From the NCBI GenBank assembly GCA_001897445.1, contig MKSX01000015.1, forward strand, positions 1-64,000: DNA of 64,000 bases, written 5' to 3'. A program made the translations under genes and the position numbers. Positions 35,454 to 43,994 of the stretch are shown one piece after another; position 1 is the stretch's first letter; each line of letters opens with the position of its first letter. The stretch comes from Alphaproteobacteria bacterium 33-17. GTDB taxonomy: Bacteria > Pseudomonadota > Alphaproteobacteria > Rickettsiales > 33-17. A model generated the notes under the pieces. It saw only the letters and a program-made list of their open reading frames with translations, was not told the origin of the DNA and made no database searches.

Positions 35454-36280
35454 TGGGAACGAATGAACACAAACATATAAATATTTATCTGGTTTCAGAT
35501 TGTACTGGCGAGACTTTACGTGCCGTTTCACGTGCTGTGATGGATAGATTTGATAATGTTAAGGTAAGCGAAGTCGTTTGCTCGATGATAAGAACAAGAA
35601 AACAGATAGACGCATTATTGGCATCTGTAGAAAAACCAGCTGTAATAATGTATACTATTGTTGATGATGCATTAAGAAGTTATCTTAAAGACCTATGCAA
35701 TGAATATTCCGTTGAATATATTCCTGTACTTTCGCCAATAGTTGTAAAAATGTCAAAAATATTAAATATTTCAACTAATAATCATGTAGGCAGGAAATAC
35801 GAGCTGGACGAAGATTATTTTGATAAAGTTGAGGCTATTAATTTTGCGTTGCTTCATGATGATGGCAAGGAACTTTCTACTTTAAATAAGGCCGATATTA
35901 TTTTAACAGGAGTTTCGAGGACTTCTAAGTCACCTACTTGTATATATTTAGCTTATAGAGGCTTTAGAGCTGCAAATGTACCTTTTGTATTAGAGTCTAG
36001 TTATACTGATTGTCTTACTCAACTGTCTAATCCAGTAATAATAGGACTTACAATTTCCCCTGAAAGACTCATTGAAATAAGAAGGAATAGACTTATTGCC
36101 TTAAATAATGATATATCTAACAATGAATATATAGACCTTGAAAAAATTTACGAAGAAATAGATGCATCGCGTAAATTTTTCTTGAAGAACAACTGGCCAG
36201 TAATTGATGTGACAGAAAGGTCTGTAGAAGAAACAGCAGCAAGAATTATAAATATATACAATGACAAATATCCACAATAA
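35453..36280 (+). CDS. ppsR: pyruvate,phosphate dikinase/PEP synthase regulatory protein (DUF299, RP001 homologue)
   Basis: Bifunctional ADP-dependent kinase and Pi-dependent phosphorylase that switches PPDK or PEP synthase off and on. The start (INIYLVSDCTGETLRAVSRAVM) and the P-loop G153-VSRTSKSPT-162 are the family marks, with YLAYRGFRAANVPFV after it; 275 aa is the usual length. The last DnaA box of the origin overlaps the first base of its ATG and no Shine-Dalgarno is visible, so initiation of replication and expression of this gene could influence each other. Which dikinase it controls is not in the window. Confidence 0.92.
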   Translation: MGTNEHKHINIYLVSDCTGETLRAVSRAVMDRFDNVKVSEVVCSMIRTRKQIDALLASVEKPAVIMYTIVDDALRSYLKDLCNEYSVEYIPVLSPIVVKMSKILNISTNNHVGRKYELDEDYFDKVEAINFALLHDDGKELSTLNKADIILTGVSRTSKSPTCIYLAYRGFRAANVPFVLESSYTDCLTQLSNPVIIGLTISPERLIEIRRNRLIALNNDISNNEYIDLEKIYEEIDASRKFFLKNNWPVIDVTERSVEETAARIINIYNDKYPQ

Positions 36281-37103
36281 TACAGTTTTATACGTACTTT
36301 CTACTCCAATAGGAAATCTAAAAGATATTACTTTAAGAGCAATTGAAATTTTAAAAGAAGCAGAGGTAGTATTTTGTGAAGATACTAGAAAAACCGCTAT
36401 ACTTCTTAGGCATTATGACCTAGGAAATAAAAAGCTTTTAGTAATTAATAAGGATTCAACAAATAAAGACTTTGCTAAGGCTATTAAAATCCTTGAAAAA
36501 CAAAGTGCTGTAATTGTATCTGACTCAGGAACCCCAAACTTGTCCGATCCTGCCTCACCATTAATTCAGCTTTGTTATGATAATAATATAGAGGTCATAC
36601 CCATTCCTGGCGCATCTTCTGTAACGGCATTTATAGCTTCCTTCCCATTTGACGGAAAGTTTTGTTTTTACGGCTTTGTAGATAAAATTAATTCTCAGAT
36701 TCCCGAAATAATAAATCTAGGTAATTTTATTAAAATGCCTGTAATAATATTTGTTTCGCCATCAAAAACAATTAAGATTTTTGAATATCTAAATTCGTTA
36801 GTTCCAGACTGTAAAATATATTTAAGCAAGGAGCTTACAAAGTTAAATGAATTTAAAAAGATTTTTAAAGTTAGTGATTGGAAGGATTTGCTTGAAATAC
36901 CAGGATTTTTGCTAGACAAAGGTGAATATTGTTTAGCACTAGAGTTCCCTAAAATAATTTATAATGAAGAAGAAATTATTGCCTTTATAAAAGAGAATGA
37001 TAGCTTTAAAACTAAAGATTTAGCCAAGCTTGTTTCTGCAAAGTTCGATATAGAAAGTACTACTGCATATACAATGATTTTAGAGTATAAAAATGGATTG
37101 TAA
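36261..37103 (+). CDS. rsmI: 16S rRNA 2'-O-ribose C1402 methyltransferase
   Basis: Methylates the 2'-OH of C1402 at the decoding centre. The tetrapyrrole-methylase-type fold is clear: LYVLSTPIGNLKDITLRAIEIL, VVFCEDTRKTAILLRHYDL, VSDSGTPNLSDPASPLIQLC and PIPGASSVTAFIASFP. The C-terminal extension ends with a helical domain. 280 aa, normal. It overlaps ppsR by 20 bp, so translation is probably coupled. Confidence 0.95.
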   Translation: MTNIHNNTVLYVLSTPIGNLKDITLRAIEILKEAEVVFCEDTRKTAILLRHYDLGNKKLLVINKDSTNKDFAKAIKILEKQSAVIVSDSGTPNLSDPASPLIQLCYDNNIEVIPIPGASSVTAFIASFPFDGKFCFYGFVDKINSQIPEIINLGNFIKMPVIIFVSPSKTIKIFEYLNSLVPDCKIYLSKELTKLNEFKKIFKVSDWKDLLEIPGFLLDKGEYCLALEFPKIIYNEEEIIAFIKENDSFKTKDLAKLVSAKFDIESTTAYTMILEYKNGL

Positions 37104-37179
37104 TATTTTATAACATATTTGTACTTGCTTGTAATTAAAAGCTTTTTCATAATCTATTCAAAAAATACAGGAGATCAAT

Positions 37180-38301
37180 TTGAGAGTTGAATATTTTAAT
37201 ATATCTACTAATCATGCTGCAACAGATGATTTTGTTACATATTCGCTTGAGCGAACAAGGTCGCTGCCTTTACTTGATCTTAGATATGAAAATTATATAG
37301 ATTGCCAATCTAAAGATTTGATTGAGCATATTGCAACAAATTTTGAATATTATTTGATAATCGGTATGGGGGGCGCCTCATTAAATCCTAAGATGTATAA
37401 GGCTTTTAAAGACAATCCTAAGGTTTTTGTAATAGATAATCTAGACGCATTTGTAGTAGATAATATTTTATCGCAACTAAATTTATCCAAAACAGCCGTA
37501 ATATCTATTAGTAAGTCAGGGTATACCTATGAAACTATTTGTCTTACAGAATATGTGATTAATAAGTTTCAAAAATCTGGTGTTATTATTAAAGATAAAT
37601 TGTTTGCTATTACTAATACTGACACAAAGCTGTATAATATTATTAATTTACACGGCGGAAAATCAATTCCTCATAAAATGAATATTAATGGAAGATTTTG
37701 TACTTTTTCGAACGTTGGTTTTTTAATGAGTAAATTAATCGGTTTTGAATATAAAGAGATTTTATTTTATGCTAAAGAATATTATGAAAAGTTATTTGAT
37801 AAAAGAAATATTGGATTTATAAAAAACTTTTTAAGTTTCCATTCTAACCATGACTCACAGGTTTTATTTACATATGGTAACGTTGTAAATGTTGCTTCCA
37901 AATGGTTAGCTCAAATATTTGCGGAGTCTTCTGGAAAAAATGCTAATGGTCTTACGCCTATATGTTCTGAAGGACCAATGGATCAACATAGTCAATTACA
38001 ATTGTATCTAGAAGGTCCTAAAAACAAGACTTTTCATTTAATGTTAAATTCTCCATATGAAAGCTATCAGGACTTAGCAAGTAGTATGTTTAAAGAATAT
38101 GATATTTTAGAATCATTATTTGTAGAGGATGGTTATCCTGTAAAAAAAACGTTTATTGATAGAATGTGCGAACAAAGTTTCGCTGAATTTGTAATGTTAA
38201 ATATTATGGAATGTATTTTGTATTGCTGGTTTGTAGGTAGTAATCCTTTTAGTCAGCCTTCAGTAGATAAAATTAAAAGAATGTCAAAGGAGCTATTATA
38301 A
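37180..38301 (+). CDS. pgi: glucose-6-phosphate isomerase, short form
   Basis: Interconverts glucose-6-phosphate and fructose-6-phosphate. Two SIS-type sugar-phosphate folds are seen: LIIGMGGASLNPKMY and ISISKSGYTYET, then the second with FAESSGKNANGLTPICSEGPMDQHSQLQLYLEGP, which matches the PGI signature near the catalytic Glu and His. At 373 aa it is much shorter than the 550-aa enterobacterial enzyme. The start codon is TTG with CAGGAG upstream. Its stop overlaps the glmS start by one base, so fructose-6-phosphate supply is genetically linked to its use by GlmS. Confidence 0.85.
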   Translation: MRVEYFNISTNHAATDDFVTYSLERTRSLPLLDLRYENYIDCQSKDLIEHIATNFEYYLIIGMGGASLNPKMYKAFKDNPKVFVIDNLDAFVVDNILSQLNLSKTAVISISKSGYTYETICLTEYVINKFQKSGVIIKDKLFAITNTDTKLYNIINLHGGKSIPHKMNINGRFCTFSNVGFLMSKLIGFEYKEILFYAKEYYEKLFDKRNIGFIKNFLSFHSNHDSQVLFTYGNVVNVASKWLAQIFAESSGKNANGLTPICSEGPMDQHSQLQLYLEGPKNKTFHLMLNSPYESYQDLASSMFKEYDILESLFVEDGYPVKKTFIDRMCEQSFAEFVMLNIMECILYCWFVGSNPFSQPSVDKIKRMSKELL

Positions 38302-40088
38302 TGTGCGGGATAGTAGGTATATCATCTGTAGAAAAGATAAAGATAGTTGAGCTTGCATACGATACACTTAAAAAGCTTGAATATAGAGGATATGATTCTT
38401 GTGGAATAGCAATCGGAAGTCAAGATTTAAAGCTATTTAAAAAAGCAGGAAATGTAGAAAATTTAAAAAAGCACTTAGATTTTGATGATGAGGCTAGTGT
38501 TGCTATAGGTCATACAAGGTGGGCTACACATGGATCAGTAAATGATTCTAACGCACACCCTTTTATATATAAAAATTTTGCTATGGTATTAAATGGTATT
38601 GTAGAAAATTATGAGTCAATTAAATCTTATTTAATAGCTAAAAATTATCACTTTACATCTGAAACAGATGCCGAAGCTCTGCTTTTATATATTGCTGATT
38701 ATTTAAATGATCATTCCCTTGAAGAGTGCATTAAATTCATAAGAGATAATGTTGAAGGAAACTTTTCTTTCTTACTTTTGAACAATAATGATGGAGGCCT
38801 TTTTGGAATGAAAAACGGTCTTCAATTGGCGCTTGGTATTGCCCCTGATCTTGTAATGATCGCTTCGGATAAAATGGCTTTTCCTAAGCAAGTTAATGAA
38901 GTTATGCAGCTTGAAAATGGAGATGCATTCATAATCAAAGAAAACAATATTACAGTTATTAATCTTGATGATGAAGTGGTTCCACGTAGAACTTTTAAAT
39001 ATGAATTTAATAGTCTTGCTATAGATAAGAATGGCTACGAAACTTTCATGATGAAAGAAATCAATGAACAGGCTTTATGTGGTAGAAGTTTACTCGCTAA
39101 CTATAATGTAAATAAAAAAGTTTTGTCTACGCTTGATAAAATTAAAAAGCTTAATGTAAAATCGATTCATATTATAGGTTGTGGCAGCTCCTATTATGCA
39201 GGCATGCAATTTAAATCGTGGTGTAGAGAGCATTTTGATTATAACGTAGAAGTTTCAATTGCCTCAGAATTTTATTTTTATAAAAATTTTAGCAAAGCAG
39301 ATTTATATATATTAATTTCTCAATCAGGAGAAACCAAGGACACACTTTTATGTGCTGAAAAGCTGTCCCATGTTAGAGATAAGTTGTTATCGATAGTAAA
39401 TTCTGAAAATTCTACTTTAGAAAGTTTATGTGAAATGAATTTAGCTATTTACGCTGGAAAAGAAATAGGAGTGGCATCAACAAAAGCATTTTTTAATCAG
39501 CTTTTATCGTTATTCTTGATAACAAATAATTTTTTGAAGAGTAAGAATGAAGCTTCTCTAAATTATATGTTAGACAAAGTTGAAATGATTTGTGAAGAAA
39601 ATCTATATAATAAACAGTTAATATCAGTACTTAAAAAATCCAAGAAAATTATATTATCTTCAAGAGCAACATTGTACCCAATAACATTGGAAATAGCTTT
39701 AAAAGTGAAGGAATTGTCATATATATCAGTTGAATCTATACCTTCAGGTGAAATGAAGCATGGATCAATATCATTGATGGATGAGGATACTAGTGTCATA
39801 TTTTTTATAACATCCGATTGTCCATCTTTTCAGAAAATTTTAATTAATATCAACGAAGTGCATTTAAGAGGGGCTAGAGTTATAATTGTAGGGGATAAAA
39901 AATCCATAGAATTGATAGGCAATAAAGCATACGAAAATGTGTGTATTGATATTAAAAATATCGATTTAACTCTGCAGCCTTTTTTATACCTTATAGAAGG
40001 TCAAAAGTTATCTTATTATTTAGCTAAAGAATTAGGAAATAATATTGATATGCCTCGAAATTTAGCAAAATCAGTAACGGTTGAGTAA
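38301..40088 (+). CDS. glmS: glutamine--fructose-6-phosphate aminotransferase
   Basis: Makes glucosamine-6-phosphate for peptidoglycan and LPS. The class II glutaminase domain begins at Cys2 (MCGIVGISS) and has LEYRGYDSCGIAI, GHTRWATHG and NGIVENYESI. Two SIS isomerase domains follow: IHIIGCGSSYYAGMQF and LISQSGETKDT, then a second near residue 450 (SRATLYPITLEIALKVKELSYI, SGEMKHGSISLMD). The end (DMPRNLAKSVTVE) is the standard GlmS C-terminus. 595 aa, normal. Confidence 0.98.
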   Translation: MCGIVGISSVEKIKIVELAYDTLKKLEYRGYDSCGIAIGSQDLKLFKKAGNVENLKKHLDFDDEASVAIGHTRWATHGSVNDSNAHPFIYKNFAMVLNGIVENYESIKSYLIAKNYHFTSETDAEALLLYIADYLNDHSLEECIKFIRDNVEGNFSFLLLNNNDGGLFGMKNGLQLALGIAPDLVMIASDKMAFPKQVNEVMQLENGDAFIIKENNITVINLDDEVVPRRTFKYEFNSLAIDKNGYETFMMKEINEQALCGRSLLANYNVNKKVLSTLDKIKKLNVKSIHIIGCGSSYYAGMQFKSWCREHFDYNVEVSIASEFYFYKNFSKADLYILISQSGETKDTLLCAEKLSHVRDKLLSIVNSENSTLESLCEMNLAIYAGKEIGVASTKAFFNQLLSLFLITNNFLKSKNEASLNYMLDKVEMICEENLYNKQLISVLKKSKKIILSSRATLYPITLEIALKVKELSYISVESIPSGEMKHGSISLMDEDTSVIFFITSDCPSFQKILININEVHLRGARVIIVGDKKSIELIGNKAYENVCIDIKNIDLTLQPFLYLIEGQKLSYYLAKELGNNIDMPRNLAKSVTVE

Positions 40089-40091
40089 AAT

Positions 40092-40658
40092 ATGATAAAT
40101 ACTGTTCCACATGGAACTTTAAACAAAATAAATGAGTTTGTAGATATCGTTTTTAAATTTAACAATGCATACAGATTAGTGGGATCTTTAAACAAAGAAG
40201 AATTTAAAAAGTTCCACGTAGAACCAATTTTACTAATGGATAAGTTAATTGATTCTAATAAAATATATGACATTGGTTCAGGAAATGGTGTTCCTGGAAT
40301 AATTGTTTATATAATAAAAAATGTAGAAATGACGCTTGTAGAAATTGACCGCAACAAAGCATACATATTGAGGGAAATTTCTAAAATGTTGGATCTGGGT
40401 ATTAATGTTGAAAATAGCGACTACTCTAAGGTTGCGTATGATAAAAATTCTATAGTTCTATCTAAAGGATTGTTAAATGTAGAAGACTGCGTGAAGTTAA
40501 TGGAAAAAGAAATATCAATAAAGAAAGCTATTTTAGTTAAAGGTAAAAAAGCCTTAGAAGAGAAAAATTCCTTGGAAAATCAGAATTTTACGGTTAATAT
40601 AATAAAAACGTCCTTATACGAAACAAATTTTGTAGAAATTAATAGAAATGACTCTTAA
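40092..40658 (+). CDS. rsmG: 16S rRNA G527 N7-methyltransferase
   Basis: Methylates G527 of 16S rRNA. The SAM motif reads IYDIGSGNGVPGIIVYII, followed by MTLVEIDRNKAYILREI, typical of RsmG; the C-terminal strands include VNIIKTSLYETNFVEI. It is somewhat diverged and short (188 aa), and the middle region is degenerate (KGLLNVEDCVKLMEK in place of SRAFA). The gene holds two parS-like sequences and lies directly before parA, the widespread rsmG-parA-parB order; mnmG, the usual upstream neighbour, is replaced by glmS. Confidence 0.9.
   Translation: MINTVPHGTLNKINEFVDIVFKFNNAYRLVGSLNKEEFKKFHVEPILLMDKLIDSNKIYDIGSGNGVPGIIVYIIKNVEMTLVEIDRNKAYILREISKMLDLGINVENSDYSKVAYDKNSIVLSKGLLNVEDCVKLMEKEISIKKAILVKGKKALEEKNSLENQNFTVNIIKTSLYETNFVEINRNDS
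40103..40118. promoter_or_regulatory. parS-like site 1
   Basis: GTTCCACATGGAAC (40104-40117), preceded by T, differs by one central base from the palindromic parS core GTTCCACGTGGAAC. It lies at the start of rsmG, 0.5 kb from parA. One mismatch in the CACGTG centre may weaken ParB binding. Confidence 0.5.
40211..40224. promoter_or_regulatory. parS-like site 2
   Basis: GTTCCACGTAGAAC differs from the parS core by one base, and the left half with the CACGT centre is exact. It is 107 bp from site 1. Two one-mismatch copies this close together, beside parAB and 5 kb from the origin, make chance less likely. Confidence 0.5.
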
Positions 40659-41463
40659 TAGAAATAAAGTAATTGCAATTGTGAACCAAAAAGGTGGAGT
40701 TGCTAAAACTACAACAGCAGTTAATCTTGCGACTTCTTTTGCAGCTATAGATCAAAAAACATTGGTTATAGATTTTGATTCTCAAGGTAATGCATCAACT
40801 GGTTTTGGTATAGATGCAATTTATAGAAAACAGAAAAATATCTACAAAGTGATAACTGGTCTTACCTCAATAAAAGATGCAATAATACCAACTTCAGTTC
40901 CTAAATTAGACATTATACCTGCTACAGTTGATTTAAGTGCAGCGGAAATTGATTTAATTGATTTTCCAGAGCGTGAATTTATTTTAAAAAAATGTCTTAA
41001 TGAAATTATAAATGATTATGATAGAATAATCATAGACTGCCCCCCTTCTCTGGGTATTTCAACAATCAACGCATTGGCAGCGTGTGAAAGTGTAATTATA
41101 CCACTTCAGTGTGAGTTTTATGCTCTCGAAGGTTTGGCGCATTTACTTAAAACTGTAGAAAAAGTAAAAAAAAGAATTAATCCTAATCTTGAGATATTAG
41201 GTGTACTTCTTACAATGTATGATAAAAGGAACAGGCTTACTGATGAAGTAGAAAAAGATGTTAGGTCATGCCTTAATGAGAAAGTTTTTAAAGTTGTAAT
41301 TCCGCGTAATGTCAAAATAAGTGAAGCACCATCTCATGGAATTCCTGCGCTTATATATGATCACAGATCGTCAGGATCGCAAGCATATGCATTACTTGCA
41401 AGAGAGATTTTACAAAACGAAAAAAGTTTAGAAAAAGCAATGGAGTTTGAATATGAAGAATAG
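40648..41463 (+). CDS. parA: chromosome partitioning ATPase ParA
   Basis: Deviant Walker ATPase that moves ParB-parS complexes apart after origin replication. The P-loop is VNQKGGVAKTTTAVNLA; IDFDSQGNASTGFG and IIIDCPPSLGISTINAL are the switch regions; GVLLTMYDKRNRLTDEV and IPRNVKISEAPSHGIP are diagnostic of chromosomal ParA/Soj. 271 aa. It overlaps rsmG by 11 bp and parB by 11-17 bp. Confidence 0.97.
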   Translation: MTLNRNKVIAIVNQKGGVAKTTTAVNLATSFAAIDQKTLVIDFDSQGNASTGFGIDAIYRKQKNIYKVITGLTSIKDAIIPTSVPKLDIIPATVDLSAAEIDLIDFPEREFILKKCLNEIINDYDRIIIDCPPSLGISTINALAACESVIIPLQCEFYALEGLAHLLKTVEKVKKRINPNLEILGVLLTMYDKRNRLTDEVEKDVRSCLNEKVFKVVIPRNVKISEAPSHGIPALIYDHRSSGSQAYALLAREILQNEKSLEKAMEFEYEE

Positions 41464-42364
41464 AACATTAGGTAAAGGTTTATCAGCGCTACTTGCTGAT
41501 GATGAAAGTGATAATTTACAGATGCCTATATCTTCAGCCCAAAATTCAAAATCAATTACAGAGCTTGAAATTGAAAATCTAGTGCCTGGTAAGTATCAGC
41601 CAAGACACAATTTTAACGATGAAACAATTTATGAGTTATCATTATCTGTTAAAGACAAAGGAATTTTATCACCTATAATTGTAAGACAATTAAATGATAA
41701 ATTTGAAATTATTGCTGGTGAAAGAAGATGGCGTGCAGCAAAAATGGCGGGACTTGAGACTGTTCCTGTGATTATAAAAAACGTTGAAGATAGCGTTGCT
41801 CTTGAAATTGCTATCTTAGAGAATTTACAACGTGAATCCCTCACCCCAATTGAAGAAGCGGCAGCATATAAAAAATTAGCAGAAGAGTTTAGTTATAGCC
41901 ACGAACAACTTTCTAAAGCTGTGGGCAAAAGTAGAAGTCATGTTACAAACATGTTAAGACTTTTATCAATGGCGCCATTTGTGCAAAAAATGGTTGATGT
42001 TGGTGCTTTAACAGTAGGACATGCTAAAGTTATTATGCCCCTTTCCTTTGAAGAGCAAGAGGAAATAGCTAAAAAGGTAGGTACTGACGGTATGTCGGTA
42101 AGAGATCTTGAAGGATACTTAAGTAGCGGCAAAAATATGCGTTCTTCTCGGAAAGAATATTCAGGCAGAAAGGAAAAGGAATTTAATCAGTTTGAAGATG
42201 ATAACCACCCTCTGGATGATGATTTAGATTACATACAAAAAAGTCTTTCTGAAAACCTGGGTATGAGAGTTATGGTTCAGGAAACTGGTGATGGTGGAAG
42301 AATGGTGATTCATTTTTCGTCACTTGAACAACTTGATAAATTAATCCAGCTTTTAAGTAATTAA
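41447..42364 (+). CDS. parB: chromosome partitioning protein ParB
   Basis: CTP-dependent DNA clamp that binds parS and spreads. LGKGLSALL at the N-terminus interacts with ParA; LVPGKYQPRHNF starts the CTPase domain; GERRWRAAKMAGL and ENLQRESLTPIEEAAAYK are its nucleotide motifs; AVGKSRSHVTNMLRLL is the HTH; and the end (MVIHFSSLEQLDKLIQLL) is the dimerisation domain. 305 aa, normal. A second ATG at 41453 gives the usual MKNRTLGKG start. Its DNA targets may be the two parS-like sites in rsmG. Confidence 0.97.
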   Translation: MNMKNRTLGKGLSALLADDESDNLQMPISSAQNSKSITELEIENLVPGKYQPRHNFNDETIYELSLSVKDKGILSPIIVRQLNDKFEIIAGERRWRAAKMAGLETVPVIIKNVEDSVALEIAILENLQRESLTPIEEAAAYKKLAEEFSYSHEQLSKAVGKSRSHVTNMLRLLSMAPFVQKMVDVGALTVGHAKVIMPLSFEEQEEIAKKVGTDGMSVRDLEGYLSSGKNMRSSRKEYSGRKEKEFNQFEDDNHPLDDDLDYIQKSLSENLGMRVMVQETGDGGRMVIHFSSLEQLDKLIQLLSN

Positions 42365-42365
42365 A

Positions 42366-42752
42366 ATGATTTACGGCTTAGGAAATGATGTTTTAGAAAT
42401 AGATCGTTTCCTAAAAATTACTTCAAAATATACGGATGAGCAATTATTACGTATATTTACCCCAAAAGAAATAGAACTAGCAAATCAAAAACCTTTATAT
42501 AAGAATAAATTCTTAGCAGGAAGATTTGCCGCAAAAGAAGCTTTTTCTAAGGCAGTTGGTACAGGTATAGGCGAGCATATTAAACTAAATGAAATAGAGA
42601 CATTAAGGGACGATAAGGGCAAGCCATTTATAAAACTTCATAATCAAACAAAAATATATGCTGAAAATATTTTTCCTAGTTTATCTACGCATATCTCAAT
42701 AACAAATACTGGAGATTTAGTATTTGTTACAGTTATTTTATCAAAAGTATAG
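42366..42752 (+). CDS. acpS: holo-[acyl-carrier-protein] synthase
   Basis: Transfers 4'-phosphopantetheine from CoA to apo-ACP. YGLGNDVLEIDRF contains the Mg-binding Asp, FLAGRFAAKEAFSKAVGTGIG the conserved Glu/Lys motif, and HISITNTGDLVFVTVIL is the C-terminal strand pair. 128 aa, normal. One base separates it from the parB stop, so it belongs to the same transcript. A TTGACA-containing gap of 127 bp follows. Confidence 0.95.
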   Translation: MIYGLGNDVLEIDRFLKITSKYTDEQLLRIFTPKEIELANQKPLYKNKFLAGRFAAKEAFSKAVGTGIGEHIKLNEIETLRDDKGKPFIKLHNQTKIYAENIFPSLSTHISITNTGDLVFVTVILSKV

Positions 42753-42879
42753 TTGTTTCAATTTATAATTATTTTGACAAAGGTTAGTATTGTTATAACG
42801 TGAATATAAACCTAGTATTTAATTTAATTATTATATTAAAGCTAAGATATATTAACTTGAAAACCCAGGAGATAATAAT

Positions 42880-43950
42880 ATGAGCAAAAAATCAGATGAG
42901 CGTAAGAAACTAATAGATACCTTTCCATTGATTGACTTACCTTTTAATATTGCGATATTAAATTCAGTTTCTCATGTAAATAATCCTCTAAGATGGCCTA
43001 GCGTTCTGCTGGCTCTTCCTAAGTCATATAATGTTTTTAAGGTATTTAATGAAATTGGAAGTGCATTAAAAATATTAAGTGAAGAAGAAATCATTAAGCT
43101 AAGTTGTAATGAATTTGAAGATAATAATACCCATATAAGTACTATTATATGCAGTAAATTAGTTCGTAATTTAATAGATGATAAAGTTTTAAATAAAATG
43201 ACAGACAATAGTAATGATAGATTTATTATTGCTTGTGCAAATCTACAATCATATTATTCAGTTCAATTTGCAAAAATTTCGCTAAAATATAAAGAAATGC
43301 AAAATCAAAAAGTGGATCTTTTAGAACTTGCAAAAATTAGAGATGAAATAAGAAATGTTTCAGATAAAATGGTAAATATTCTTTCGGCAATTCTTTCACA
43401 AAAAGTATGGAATAAAATCGAAATCGATAAAACAGATTTGAAAGCAGAAGAATTTTATAATTTAGTAGAAAATACATACGGCGAAAACTTTGCAAATCTT
43501 ATGGCGTTTACTAGAAGAAATTCAGAAAAATATATAAGAAAAGATATTGAGGAAGAAAAAAGATTTGGAAAAATTTCAGGAAATCCGTTTTTGTCAAATT
43601 TTGAAAAACAGGGTATATCTATATCTGAAGTATATAGCGGGTACGTTGAAGATAATAAAGATAGATATTCTGAACTTAAAGAAGTTTTCAGCACTGAAAA
43701 ATTAAAAACAAAGGCTGAAGAGTTTAGTAGAGTGAATAGAGAAAGAGCATTAACTTTTGCGGCTAAGGCTGGTTTCTATTTTAAAAATATTTTATTTCCT
43801 TTATATATGGTAAGAGATGAATTTGTAGGTATAGCTCCAGCTGAAAGTGATAAAAAATTTGAAGCAAATATAGTTTTGCCAGATTTAAATCCAAAAATTA
43901 GAGAAATGGTTGAAGAAAGAATGAATATTATACAATCTATACAAAAGTAA
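42880..43950 (+). CDS. unknown charged helical protein
   Basis: A 356-aa protein I do not recognise. No signal peptide or membrane helix; mostly alpha-helical and rich in Lys, Glu, Asn and Ile. Residues about 120-175 could form a coiled coil (YSVQFAKISLKYKEMQNQ, LLELAKIRDEIRNVSDKMVNIL). A short hydrophobic patch, FAAKAGFYFKNILFPLYMV, lies near 300. The start has GGAGAT upstream. It is a monocistronic-looking gene between acpS and the convergent phospholipase D-like gene, with which it shares a terminator. It could be a lineage-specific secreted protein, but nothing in the sequence proves that. Confidence 0.55.
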   Translation: MSKKSDERKKLIDTFPLIDLPFNIAILNSVSHVNNPLRWPSVLLALPKSYNVFKVFNEIGSALKILSEEEIIKLSCNEFEDNNTHISTIICSKLVRNLIDDKVLNKMTDNSNDRFIIACANLQSYYSVQFAKISLKYKEMQNQKVDLLELAKIRDEIRNVSDKMVNILSAILSQKVWNKIEIDKTDLKAEEFYNLVENTYGENFANLMAFTRRNSEKYIRKDIEEEKRFGKISGNPFLSNFEKQGISISEVYSGYVEDNKDRYSELKEVFSTEKLKTKAEEFSRVNRERALTFAAKAGFYFKNILFPLYMVRDEFVGIAPAESDKKFEANIVLPDLNPKIREMVEERMNIIQSIQK

Positions 43951-43958
43951 AAATAAAA

Positions 43959-43984
43959 GGGAGGAGGAATTACTTGCTCCTCCC
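43959..43984. terminator. shared terminator between convergent genes
   Basis: An 8-bp GC-rich perfect stem, GGGAGGAG (43959-43966) and CTCCTCCC (43977-43984), has a 10-nt loop. The minus strand has a T-rich tract after it, so it is strongest for the phospholipase D-like gene ending at 43995, and it lies 8 bp after the stop of the plus-strand gene. Confidence 0.75.
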
Positions 43985-43994
43985 TAAACCTTCA

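Noticed and set aside
35525-35538. parS-like GTTTCACGTG in ppsR
   Set aside because: Only the left half and centre match; the right half has several mismatches.
42774-42799. Promoter TTGACA...TATAAC before the 356-aa unknown gene
   Set aside because: The spacer is only 14 bp, too short for a sigma70 promoter.
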